Shown here one piece after another: positions 1 to 6,223 of a DNA stretch of 8,427 bases. The notes under the pieces are model-generated. The model did not search any database. It was not told the DNA's origin and worked only from the letters and a program-made list of their open reading frames with translations. The translations under genes and the position numbers were made by a program. How positions within the stretch are numbered: the stretch's first letter is position 1; every line of letters starts with the position of its first letter. Source of the DNA: Anaerolineales bacterium (GTDB taxonomy: Bacteria; Chloroflexota; Anaerolineae; Anaerolineales; E44-bin32); the NCBI GenBank assembly GCA_030668545.1, contig DAOUTT010000076.1:1-8427 (forward strand). Direction: 5' to 3'.

Positions 1-93
1 ATCCGCTAATTCACCAGAATCGAGTGAGTCCCTGCGGATGATATCCAGCCACAGGGACTGACCTAGTGAATGAACAGATTGGATCGGGTCCAT
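1..93 (-). CDS. tal: Transaldolase, N-terminal 31 codons (runs off the left edge)
   Basis: The minus strand reads ATG at 93 and stays open to base 1. The peptide starts MDPIQSVHSLGQSLWLDII and continues with RRDSLDSGELAD. The LGQS-WLD-I-RD...SGEL pattern is the typical N-terminus of the long-form transaldolases of actinobacteria, cyanobacteria and Chloroflexota. Transaldolase moves a three-carbon dihydroxyacetone unit from sedoheptulose 7-phosphate to glyceraldehyde 3-phosphate in the cytoplasmic non-oxidative pentose phosphate pathway. A GGAG ribosome site (100-103) lies 6 bases before the ATG. The gene follows transketolase on the same strand after a 164-base gap, which fits a tkt-tal unit and supports the call. 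The active-site lysine lies outside the window. In this branch the protein may be a transaldolase/glucose-6-phosphate isomerase fusion, which the visible part cannot decide. Confidence 0.82.
   Translation of the reverse strand, partial: MDPIQSVHSLGQSLWLDIIRRDSLDSGELAD
27..59. repeat. 8-bp inverted repeat with nested small hairpin, inside the start of tal
   Basis: AGTCCCTG (27-34) pairs perfectly with CAGGGACT (52-59). Inside the 17-base loop, GGAT (36-39) pairs with ATCC (43-46). It covers codons 12-23 of the transaldolase gene and has no T-run, so it is not an ordinary terminator. It could fold in the 5' part of tal mRNA, or it may be an accident of the conserved protein sequence encoded here. 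Confidence 0.35.
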
Positions 94-257
94 CGTCTGC
101 TCCAGCAAGAGCCATTTCCCTTAATATCTTAATCTACCGATTCGAGGCAAACACTCCGGCCCCTTTTTCAAACCCATGGTTGGAAACGCCTTCACTCGAG
201 AAGCGAAAATGCACAGAGTCGCGATTTTCCGGTCTAATAACCGGGCACGTTCATGGC
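94..257. other. tkt-tal intergenic spacer
   Basis: This 164-base gap separates the transketolase stop from the transaldolase start. It contains the tal ribosome site (GGAG, 100-103 on the minus strand) and a short inverted repeat, CCGGT (229-233) with ACCGG (240-244). Neither strand shows a strong hairpin followed by a T-run, so read-through from tkt into tal is likely. No other coding frame here looks real. Confidence 0.5.
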
Positions 258-2282
258 TTATTTGCCAGAGGCTTCGATCCGCGCCAGGACTTCCTGGGCT
301 TTCTGGATAACATTATCCGCTGTCAATCCAAAGCGTTCGTATAGCTCCTCGAATGGCGCCGATTCTCCAAAGTGATTAAGGCCGATAATCGCTCCGTCGT
401 CACCAACCCATCGCTCCCACCCAAGCGTGATGCCGGCCTCAATTGCCACGCGGGCCCGAATCGCTCCCGGAAGAACCTGTTGTCGATACTCCGCGGATTG
501 AGCTTCGAATAGCTCCCAAGAAGGGAACGAAACGACGCGAGTCGAGATGCCGTCGCCCGCGAGCTTTGCGCCAGCTTCGAGGATGATCTCGACCTCCGAC
601 CCCGAAGCCATCAAGATAAGCTGTGGCGGCCTCTCCCCTAGATCTGCCAGGACATATGCGCCCTTCTGTAATCCCTCAGCCGATCCGAATTTCGCCCGGT
701 CGATTGTCGGCAGCGCTTGACGGGTTAACGCCAGTGCCGTAGGCCCATCATCCCTTTCCAACGCTGACATCCAGGCTTGTGCGACCTCATTCGCATCCGC
801 AGGTCGCAAAACGACCATATTGGGGATCGTGCGCAGCGCGGTTAGATGTTCAATGGGTTGATGCGTGGGTCCGTCCTCCCCCAGACCAATCGAATCATGT
901 GTGAACACATAGATTACACGCTGCTCCATTAATGCAGCCAGGCGGACCGCCCCGCGCATGTAGTCGGAGAAAACCAGGAAGGTCCCACCGAAGGGGATGA
1001 GCCCGCCGTGAAGAGAAAGTCCGTTCAGGATCGCTCCCATAGCGTGTTCGCGCACGCCGAAATGAAGGTACCGCCCGCGGCGGTCATCCGCCGTGAATGA
1101 CGTCTCACCCTCCAGCGCGGTCTTGTTCGAACCGGTCAGGTCAGCCGATCCGCCGATCAATTCTGGAATGACGGGCGCTAACGCGTTCAGGACCTTGCCT
1201 GATGAGGCGCGCGTTGCCATCCCTTTCGCGTCGCTGTTAAAAACAGGAAGCTTTCCTCTCGCCTCAACGGGGAGAATTCCAGACAGGGTTCGTTCAAATT
1301 GCGCGTGCAGTTCAGGGTATGCCTCTCCATAACTGGCCAGTCTCTCCTGCCATGATTCATACGCCTCGAGATTGCGTTGGGCACCAGCGTGGAAATGCTC
1401 GCGCACATCATCGGGAACGAGGAACGAAGGCTCTTGCGGCCAACCCAATTTCTCCTTCGCGCCGGCGAGTTCTTCCTCCCCGGGCGGCTCGCCATGTGCT
1501 TTGGCGGTGCCCTCCTTGGTCGGAAGACCATAACCAATAATTGAGCGGGTTACGATCAATGAGGGGCGACCATCCGCTTTCGCGGCTTCGATGGCGCGAT
1601 CGAGCGCCTCCAGATCGTTGACATCCGCGACCTGCTCGACATGCCATCCGTATGCCTCAAAGCGTGCGGCGCGATCCTCGGTAAAGGAGATATCCGTGCT
1701 GCCATCGATGCTGATCCGGTTGTCATCATAGAGATAGATCAACCGACCAAGTCGCAAATGCCCGGCAAGTGAGGCCGCCTCGGAAGCGACGCCCTCCATC
1801 AAGTCACCATCCGAAACAATGGCATAGATGAAGTGATCGACGACGTCGTAGTCATCACGGTTGTAAAGCGCAGCGAGGTGTTCCGCGGCGATTGCCATAC
1901 CAACACCGGAGGAGAATCCTTGCCCGAGGGGTCCCGTGGTCATCTCCACTCCTGGTGTCAGCCCATGCTCTGGATGACCCGGAGTCTTGCTACCCCACTG
2001 CCGAAATTGCTTGAGTTCTTCCAGTGGAAGATCGTATCCACTCAGGTGCAGCATGGCATACAACAGCATAGAACCATGTCCGGGGGAGAGGATGAAACGA
2101 TCGCGGTCTGGCCATTGCGGATCTGCGGGGTTGTACTTCATATGCCGCGTATAGAGCACATACGCAGCTGATGCCATCCCCATGGGAAGACCCGGGTGAC
2201 CGGAGTTGGCTTTCTGAACCGCTTCCGCGGCCAGAAATCGTACCGTGTTGATTGCTTTTTCGTGCAGTTCCTTTGTTGCCAT
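258..2282 (-). CDS. tkt: Transketolase
   Basis: Thiamine-diphosphate enzyme that transfers two-carbon ketol units between sugar phosphates in the pentose phosphate pathway. The 674-aa length is normal for the family. Residues visible from the chosen start: SGHPG (27-31); GPLGQG (117-122); the TPP/Mg motif SDGD...DDN (157-160, 186-188), where SDG replaces the usual GDG; KAHGEP with the substrate histidine H263; the pyrimidine-domain FGVREHA with catalytic glutamate E412; and HDSIGLGEDGPTHQP (462-476). The C-terminal domain runs to the end. The frame extends upstream to 2348, but the ATG at 2282 is preferred: the protein then begins MATKELHEKAINTVRF, as family members do, and GGAG lies 6 bases before it. 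An in-frame ATG at 2294 overlaps that ribosome site. Transaldolase follows on the same strand. The cofactor and active-site residues I checked are present and I see no damage. Confidence 0.97.
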   Translation of the reverse strand: MATKELHEKAINTVRFLAAEAVQKANSGHPGLPMGMASAAYVLYTRHMKYNPADPQWPDRDRFILSPGHGSMLLYAMLHLSGYDLPLEELKQFRQWGSKTPGHPEHGLTPGVEMTTGPLGQGFSSGVGMAIAAEHLAALYNRDDYDVVDHFIYAIVSDGDLMEGVASEAASLAGHLRLGRLIYLYDDNRISIDGSTDISFTEDRAARFEAYGWHVEQVADVNDLEALDRAIEAAKADGRPSLIVTRSIIGYGLPTKEGTAKAHGEPPGEEELAGAKEKLGWPQEPSFLVPDDVREHFHAGAQRNLEAYESWQERLASYGEAYPELHAQFERTLSGILPVEARGKLPVFNSDAKGMATRASSGKVLNALAPVIPELIGGSADLTGSNKTALEGETSFTADDRRGRYLHFGVREHAMGAILNGLSLHGGLIPFGGTFLVFSDYMRGAVRLAALMEQRVIYVFTHDSIGLGEDGPTHQPIEHLTALRTIPNMVVLRPADANEVAQAWMSALERDDGPTALALTRQALPTIDRAKFGSAEGLQKGAYVLADLGERPPQLILMASGSEVEIILEAGAKLAGDGISTRVVSFPSWELFEAQSAEYRQQVLPGAIRARVAIEAGITLGWERWVGDDGAIIGLNHFGESAPFEELYERFGLTADNVIQKAQEVLARIEASGK

Positions 2283-2309
2283 CGATCGCTCCATTATTTG
2301 TGATGATTC

Positions 2310-2320
2310 TTCATGATGAA
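2310..2320. promoter_or_regulatory. Small palindrome just upstream of tkt
   Basis: TTCATGATGAA is an 11-base palindrome (TTCAT, one central base, ATGAA) that lies 28 bases before the transketolase start. It sits in an AT-rich stretch that could carry the tkt promoter or leader. No regulator is identifiable, and palindromes of this size also occur by chance. Confidence 0.2.
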
Positions 2321-2351
2321 TTGAGATGGTGATAACAACCAAACTCACCTG

Positions 2352-2378
2352 CCGCTATGAAGCGCAGCGCAATAGCGG
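2352..2378 (-). terminator. Hairpin between the oxidoreductase gene and tkt (possible terminator or leader structure)
   Basis: CCGCTAT (2352-2358) pairs perfectly with ATAGCGG (2372-2378) across a 13-base loop that itself contains GCGCAGCGC. On the minus strand it follows the oxidoreductase stop by about 42 bases and precedes tkt by about 70. It lacks a clean T-run, so intrinsic termination is uncertain. It could instead be a processing or leader structure. Confidence 0.35.
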
Positions 2379-2420
2379 TCGGGAGGTTTCTCCTGAGCGA
2401 AGCTGAAAAGCAACGCTTGG

Positions 2421-3425
2421 TTAGGTTTTGTTGTTATGTTCCACAGTTATAACTACATTTCCCTTTTTCTCCCCTGTCTCGACATACCTGTGCGCCTCGG
2501 CCATCTGTTCCAACGAATAGCGTCTATCAATAACAGATTTAATCTTTCCAGCCTCAATAAGCTCTCTGAGGAAAATTAAATCTTCAGTCGTTGGGCTTGC
2601 TGTCTGCATGATTACTTTCTTGCTGCTTGTCATTCTGGTCAATGGTCCTCGAACCATCTGTGACCCCAGAGGATTAGCCAAAAGATAGGTTCCGTTTTGC
2701 GTTATCGATCTTTCACTACGTGAAAACGAAATCATGCCCACCACATCAAAAATTACATCATAGACCTCACCACTTTTAGTGAAATCCTCTTGTGTGTAAT
2801 CAATGACCTGGTCTGCACCAATCGAGCGCAGCATGTCCAATTTCCCCGTGCTATCCACGGCAGTCACTTCAGCCCCAAAGTGCTTGGCAAGCTGGACCGC
2901 ATAAGTCCCGATACTTCCACCCGCACAATTAATCAAAATCTTTTGTCCGCTCTGGATATTTCCTTTTCTAAGAAAATGCAATGCATCTCGTCCCCCAAAA
3001 GGAACGGTGGCAGCTTCCTCATAGGTCATATTGGCCGGCTTTATAGCCACTCCCCCTTCCATCTCTCCAGGTTCTTCAGGCAGACATAAGTACTCTGCAT
3101 TAGCACCAAATCCCAAACCGGCAGATCCGAATACCTGATCACCTTCTTTAAATCGGGTTACATCTTTGCCCACTGCTTCAATTTCTCCGGCTAGCTCAGT
3201 CCCCAGAATGGAATTTTCTCTTGGTTTTAAGAACCCCCGCCACAGTCGCATAGGGAGACTGAGATAAATCGGGAAATTGAGACTACGAATCTCACAATCC
3301 CCTGCTGTTACTGTTGTCGCATGTATTCGTATCAGGACTTCATCGTCCTTGGGAGTAGGTTTTTCTACTTCTCTTAGTTCAAGAACATCCGGTGGTCCGT
3401 ATTTTGTCCATACAATTGCTTTCAT
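2421..3425 (-). CDS. MDR-family NAD(P)-dependent oxidoreductase (quinone reductase-like, zinc-less)
   Basis: A 334-aa cytoplasmic medium-chain reductase. The N-terminal GroES-like half starts MKAIVWTKYGPPDVLEL. GTELAGE (75-81) replaces the GHE of zinc alcohol dehydrogenases, and the cysteine cluster of the structural zinc site is absent. The Rossmann half carries the nucleotide motif AGGSIG (168-173) followed by VQLAKHFGAEVTAV and LRSIGADQVIDY. This is the quinone oxidoreductase/enone reductase branch, usually NADPH-dependent; the substrate cannot be told. ATG at 3425 is chosen because AAGGA lies 7-8 bases before it. An in-frame TTG at 3440 overlaps that site. Base use is unlike its neighbours: 60-base samples at 2521, 2701 and 2941 are about 33-40% GC, against about 53-67% for samples of tkt. 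This suggests horizontal acquisition. It reads toward tkt but is probably transcribed separately. Confidence 0.88.
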   Translation of the reverse strand: MKAIVWTKYGPPDVLELREVEKPTPKDDEVLIRIHATTVTAGDCEIRSLNFPIYLSLPMRLWRGFLKPRENSILGTELAGEIEAVGKDVTRFKEGDQVFGSAGLGFGANAEYLCLPEEPGEMEGGVAIKPANMTYEEAATVPFGGRDALHFLRKGNIQSGQKILINCAGGSIGTYAVQLAKHFGAEVTAVDSTGKLDMLRSIGADQVIDYTQEDFTKSGEVYDVIFDVVGMISFSRSERSITQNGTYLLANPLGSQMVRGPLTRMTSSKKVIMQTASPTTEDLIFLRELIEAGKIKSVIDRRYSLEQMAEAHRYVETGEKKGNVVITVEHNNKT

Positions 3426-3485
3426 AAAAATTTCCTTCAAAACTACTTCTACCCGGTCATTTTAATATAGTTCACTACTATCTTC

Positions 3486-3520
3486 CCTATACGCTAGCAA
3501 AACCTAACATGCTATAGGTT
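3486..3520. promoter_or_regulatory. Overlapping inverted repeats upstream of the oxidoreductase (candidate operator)
   Basis: Two perfect 6-bp inverted repeats share their right arm: AACCTA (3501-3506) with TAGGTT (3515-3520), and CCTATA (3486-3491) with TATAGG (3513-3518). They lie about 60-95 bases before the oxidoreductase start in AT-rich DNA. MDR reductases of this kind are often controlled by local MarR-, TetR- or HxlR-type repressors, so a binding site is plausible. No regulator gene is in the window. Confidence 0.33.
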
Positions 3521-3604
3521 CAACCCATGTCTTATATAGACGATCCGAGAGCCCATTTTCTTCTCAATACGCAGGTTAAGTTGAAAGAGCATTTTCAGCC
3601 ACAG

Positions 3605-3618
3605 TTTCACCCGTGAAA
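3605..3618. promoter_or_regulatory. 14-bp palindrome TTTCAC-N2-GTGAAA
   Basis: TTTCACCCGTGAAA is a perfect 6-bp inverted repeat around a 2-base centre. A 2-nt loop makes a poor RNA hairpin but the shape is good for a dimeric DNA-binding protein. It stands in the non-coding stretch 3426-3700, between the oxidoreductase promoter region and the end of the small membrane-protein gene. The rest of this 275-base stretch shows no convincing gene. Confidence 0.28.
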
Positions 3619-3700
3619 TATCAGGAAGCGGATCTACATGCACCCCGCCCAGATGGAATAGAAAGGAAACTATCCCTGAGCGAGGGCGACGAGTCCAGGA

Positions 3701-3973
3701 TCAAGTCTCTCTATCCTTGCGGACGATCCAGCCCATAACCCAAAGAACCACGGCTATCAATAGTGCCGGTATCAGGGTGACGCCCATGCAAAGCAGCGAT
3801 AACTGAGCCGCCCCGCGCCCATAGAAGACCCAAATGAGCACGTTGCCGACGATCAAGACCAGGGCCAAGCCGCCCAGAACAAGCCGGAATGTGGTCCCGC
3901 TCGCGTACGCACGCAGGTCCCGTCCTTCGTTTGTTTGCTCAACTTCATTCGAATTCTCGTCACGTGGATTCAG
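3701..3973 (-). CDS. Small two-helix membrane protein, CTG start or frameshifted start
   Basis: On the minus strand a frame encodes 90 aa, ending RKDRET-stop (TGA 3701-3703). The first ~28 residues are polar and acidic (PRDENSNEVEQTNEGRD). Two hydrophobic segments follow, about 30-51 (RLVLGGLALVLIVGNVLIW...) and 57-84 (...LLCMGVTLIPALLIAVVLW...), with a short glycine-rich turn (GRGAA) between and a basic end. This predicts a membrane hairpin with both ends inside. There is no ATG, GTG or TTG before the first helix. CTG at 3973 has GAGG 6 bases before it and is the start given here. Alternatively ATG at 3998 (MPQQSEVK...) would join this frame if one A of the AAAA run at 3974-3977 were dropped, giving 98 aa. 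The gene lies downstream of the 134-aa protein on the same strand. Function unknown; I recognise no family. Confidence 0.62.
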   Translation of the reverse strand: MNPRDENSNEVEQTNEGRDLRAYASGTTFRLVLGGLALVLIVGNVLIWVFYGRGAAQLSLLCMGVTLIPALLIAVVLWVMGWIVRKDRET

Positions 3974-4009
3974 TTTTCACCTCGCTTTGTTGAGGCATCT
4001 CGTCCCTAG

Positions 4010-4414
4010 TTAGGTCAATGTTGAATTCCCAGAGCCCTGGGCTTCCCCCATCTCTGTCCAATTCTTTCCTAGGAGCGCTTCAACAATCATCCGCGCATCA
4101 TCAAGTGGATCTTCTGGGAAAGGCAATGTATGGTCGAGACTCACACGTGCCGTCAGTCGAGCTGCAGCGGCACGAACATCGTCCGGGGTATCAGCTTGCT
4201 GCGCCAACCATTGCAGCATCTCATAAGCATTCGCCTCGATCTCACGCTCCTCGTTTAAACTGCGCGTGAAGCTCACCGCCCAACCAGCAGCCCGTCGAGC
4301 GCAGACCCTCGCCCGCCCCTCATTGCCCTCAATCCGTGCCTGATCGGCATCTTCTAATTCCCTGCGTATCGTTCGCTTGAGTGTAAGCAGATGGCCGCTC
4401 AAACTCTCTGGCAT
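4010..4414 (-). CDS. Hypothetical helical protein, 134 aa
   Basis: I do not recognise a named family. The protein is soluble with no signal peptide or membrane segment. Residues 7-60 look like two charged amphipathic helices with the arginine/alanine-rich stretch ARVCARRAAGWAV (35-47). Residues 61-93 look like further helices (EMLQWLAQQA, then VRAAAARLTARV). A proline break (LPFPEDPLDDA, 97-107) leads to a last helix (RMIVEALLG) and a polar tail. The overall layout recalls small all-helical HEPN-like domains, but no HEPN catalytic motif is evident, so this is only a suggestion. Start ATG at 4414 is supported by AAGGGA about 7 bases before it. The small membrane protein begins 36 bases after the stop, which suggests a two-gene unit. 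It is divergent from fabL across 130 bases. Confidence 0.75.
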   Translation of the reverse strand: MPESLSGHLLTLKRTIRRELEDADQARIEGNEGRARVCARRAAGWAVSFTRSLNEEREIEANAYEMLQWLAQQADTPDDVRAAAARLTARVSLDHTLPFPEDPLDDARMIVEALLGKNWTEMGEAQGSGNSTLT

Positions 4415-4447
4415 CGATTGTTCCCTTCTCGTGAATATGGCCTCTCC

Positions 4448-4460
4448 GGCGATTCTCGCC
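4448..4460. promoter_or_regulatory. GGCGA-N3-TCGCC palindrome in the divergent fabL promoter region
   Basis: GGCGA (4448-4452) and TCGCC (4456-4460) form a perfect 5-bp inverted repeat in the 130-base gap between two divergent genes. It could be a shared operator or a leader hairpin of the minus-strand gene. The repeat is short and GC-rich, so chance is a real alternative. I see no convincing -35/-10 pair in this gap. Confidence 0.2.
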
Positions 4461-4544
4461 CGGGAGTCGAAATACTACACAACAGCCTCTCCCTAAATGG
4501 TAAGATGAGCGCAGGTTAAACGCCAGCTAAAGGAGAAAGCAATA

Positions 4545-5321
4545 ATGCGCTTTAAGGATAAGGTTGCCTTGGTAACAGGATCAGGCCGGGGGATCGGACG
4601 AGCTATCTCCTTGCGTCTGGCCGCAGATGGAGCCGACATCGTTGTGAATTTTTTCCGCAACCGGACCCCAGCGGAAGATACAGCCGAGGAAATCCGCGCC
4701 TTAGGGCGGAAGGCAGTCGTCATCAAAGCCAATGTCGGCGACCTGGAGGAGCTCGAGAATCTGTTTACCGGCGCGGAAGAAGCATTCGGTGGCTTGGATA
4801 TATTCATCAGCAACGCAGCCTCCGGATATAACCGTCCAGCGTTAAAGCAGAAACCGAAGGGCTGGGAGTGGACGATGAACATCAACGCTCGTTCACTACT
4901 ATTTGGCGCTCAACACGCCGCGCGGCTTATGAAATCCCGCGGCGGTGGCGCGATCGTAAGCCTCTCCAGTCCAGGCGCTTCTCACGTCATTCCCGACTAC
5001 GTCGTCGTTGGGGCCAGCAAAGCCGCAATCGAAACCATCACTCGATACCTCGCCGTCGAGCTTGCCCCATTAGGTATCAGAGTGAATGCTGTTTCGCCGG
5101 GTGTCGTGAGGACAGATGCCTTGGAGCATTTCGACGTAGCACAGGATGATTCTGTAATTAAGCGTGTCTCATCGATAACACCCGCCGGTCGACTTGTGAC
5201 TCCGGAGGATGTTGCCGATCTGGTCGCTTTCCTATGCTCCCAGGAGGCGAACATGATCCGGGGGCAGACGATCGTCATCGACGGCGGATTCATCTTATTG
5301 GGAGATCAGAGCTCTCGTTAG
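4545..5321 (+). CDS. fabL: Enoyl-[acyl-carrier-protein] reductase III (FabL-like SDR)
   Basis: A 258-aa short-chain dehydrogenase/reductase. It is predicted to reduce trans-2-enoyl-ACP with NADPH, the last step of each fatty-acid elongation cycle. The cofactor loop is TGSGRGIG (11-18), followed by KANVG (61-65), NAASG (90-94) and MNINA (111-115). The catalytic pair is Y152 and K159, separated by six residues (YVVVGASK) rather than the three of ordinary SDRs. This spacing marks the enoyl-ACP reductase class. From memory, the regions WTMNINA, SKAA-E-TRYLAVEL, NAVS...DALEHF, TPAGR and MIRGQTI-DGG match Bacillus subtilis FabL closely. Start: AAAGGAG (4529-4535) lies 9 bases before ATG. It converges on folE with a 47-base gap. 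An ordinary 3-oxoacyl-ACP reductase or glucose dehydrogenase is less likely because of the Tyr-Lys spacing. Confidence 0.85.
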   Translation: MRFKDKVALVTGSGRGIGRAISLRLAADGADIVVNFFRNRTPAEDTAEEIRALGRKAVVIKANVGDLEELENLFTGAEEAFGGLDIFISNAASGYNRPALKQKPKGWEWTMNINARSLLFGAQHAARLMKSRGGGAIVSLSSPGASHVIPDYVVVGASKAAIETITRYLAVELAPLGIRVNAVSPGVVRTDALEHFDVAQDDSVIKRVSSITPAGRLVTPEDVADLVAFLCSQEANMIRGQTIVIDGGFILLGDQSSR

Positions 5322-5368
5322 AAAGACCGACCGAGAACCCTGATCTAATATCATAACGACTTGAGCGG

Positions 5369-5992
5369 CTAGACCGCCAAGCTAGATGTGTCCCTGGCGA
5401 TGTGCGCTAGGAATTCTTTGCGGGTGATGTCATTGGTCTTGAAGGTCCCGGTCATGGCACTGGTGACCATGCGTGCATTGGCCTTCTTCACCCCGCGGAT
5501 CTTCGAGCAAAGATGCAGGCCCTCAACGACGACAGCGACACCCTGGGGGTGGATTGCCGCCTCGAGGAAATCCGCGATCTGGCGCGTCATCCTCTCCTGA
5601 ACCTGCAGCCGCCGAGCAAATAAATCGACGACGCGCGGTATTTTTGAGAGGCCAATGACTTTGCCGCTAGGAAGATAGGCGATGTGTGCACGCCCGATGA
5701 AGGGCAGCAAGTGGTGCTCGCACATGCTGTAAAATTCAATGTCGCGGACAATGACCATGTCGTCATAGTCCACCTCGAAAACAGCTTCATTAATGAGTTC
5801 ATGTGGGTCTACGCGATATCCCGCAAGAAGTTCATCATACATACGGGCGACACGTTCGGGAGTGCGTTCCAGACCTTCCCGGCAGGCATCTTCTCCAAAT
5901 GCTTTGAGAAGTGAACCCACCGCGGCTTCAATTTCTGGTTTCGCTACACCGACGCCATCCAAGAGTTCCGCCGCAGCATCAATATTGTGCAT
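5369..5992 (-). CDS. folE: GTP cyclohydrolase I (type IA)
   Basis: Converts GTP to 7,8-dihydroneopterin triphosphate, the first step of folate (and other pterin) synthesis; the family forms cytoplasmic zinc-dependent homodecamers. Key residues from the chosen start: GLERTPERV (40-48); zinc ligands C91 and H94 in SMCEHHLLPFIG, and C162 in HLCSKIRGVKK; GLSKIPRVVDLFARRLQVQERMT (114-136); and MVTSAMTGTF near the end. The usual HLCMMMRGV is SKI here, but the zinc cysteine and RGV are kept. Length 207 aa is normal. The frame reaches an ATG at 6010, but AGGAGAGAG between the two ATGs is a ribosome site for ATG 5992, which also gives a more typical N-terminus. It is divergent from folB-folK and has a good promoter upstream (6064-6093). 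Confidence 0.96.
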   Translation of the reverse strand: MHNIDAAAELLDGVGVAKPEIEAAVGSLLKAFGEDACREGLERTPERVARMYDELLAGYRVDPHELINEAVFEVDYDDMVIVRDIEFYSMCEHHLLPFIGRAHIAYLPSGKVIGLSKIPRVVDLFARRLQVQERMTRQIADFLEAAIHPQGVAVVVEGLHLCSKIRGVKKANARMVTSAMTGTFKTNDITRKEFLAHIARDTSSLAV

Positions 5993-6063
5993 AATATTCT
6001 CTCTCCTCATATGGTGCCTATTGCTAAAATCCTATCACAAACGCAATCCACTCTGGGACAGGA

Positions 6064-6093
6064 ATTATACACGGGCACCCCTCATATTGTGAG
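6064..6093 (-). promoter_or_regulatory. Sigma-70-type promoter for folE
   Basis: On the minus strand a perfect -10 box TATAAT (plus-strand ATTATA, 6064-6069) is preceded by an 18-base spacer and CTCACA (6088-6093), which matches 4 of 6 bases of TTGACA. It lies about 70 bases before the folE start. It is the clearest promoter in the window. The same 231-base gap must also hold the folB promoter on the plus strand; TTGACG at 6141-6146 is a possible -35, but its -10 is unclear. Confidence 0.5.
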
Positions 6094-6223
6094 ATACTGT
6101 GTAAAATAGCTCCAACGAAGAAGCCAATCTCTCTACTGCTTTGACGATTCACAATACACTTATCTTACCTACGATCATCATTCTCAGCATTGAACAGATC
6201 GAGCGTTACGAAGGGATGGAACT

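Noticed and set aside
229..244. CCGGT...ACCGG hairpin after tkt as a terminator
   Set aside because: The stem is only 5 bp and is followed by an A-rich, not T-rich, stretch on the transcribed strand.
66..344. Plus-strand open frame of 92 aa
   Set aside because: It overlaps the tal start and the tkt end on the other strand, both recognised by homology. Its peptide has no recognisable motif.
3527..3616. 29-codon plus-strand frame MSYIDDPRAHFLLNTQVK...
   Set aside because: It has a weak AGG before the ATG and no family I recognise. It is too short and runs through the 14-bp palindrome. It could be a remnant N-terminus but cannot be supported.
3674..3700. CCCT-N5-AGGG hairpin after the small membrane-protein gene as a terminator
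   Set aside because: The 4-bp stem is too weak, although the following sequence is somewhat T-rich on the minus strand.
4493..4885. Minus-strand 130-aa frame over the start of fabL
   Set aside because: It is antisense to a clear SDR gene and its serine/arginine-rich peptide is typical of a shadow frame.
6010..6108. Plus-strand 32-codon frame in the folE-folB gap
   Set aside because: It has no ribosome site and no recognisable content, and it overlaps the folE promoter; likely chance.
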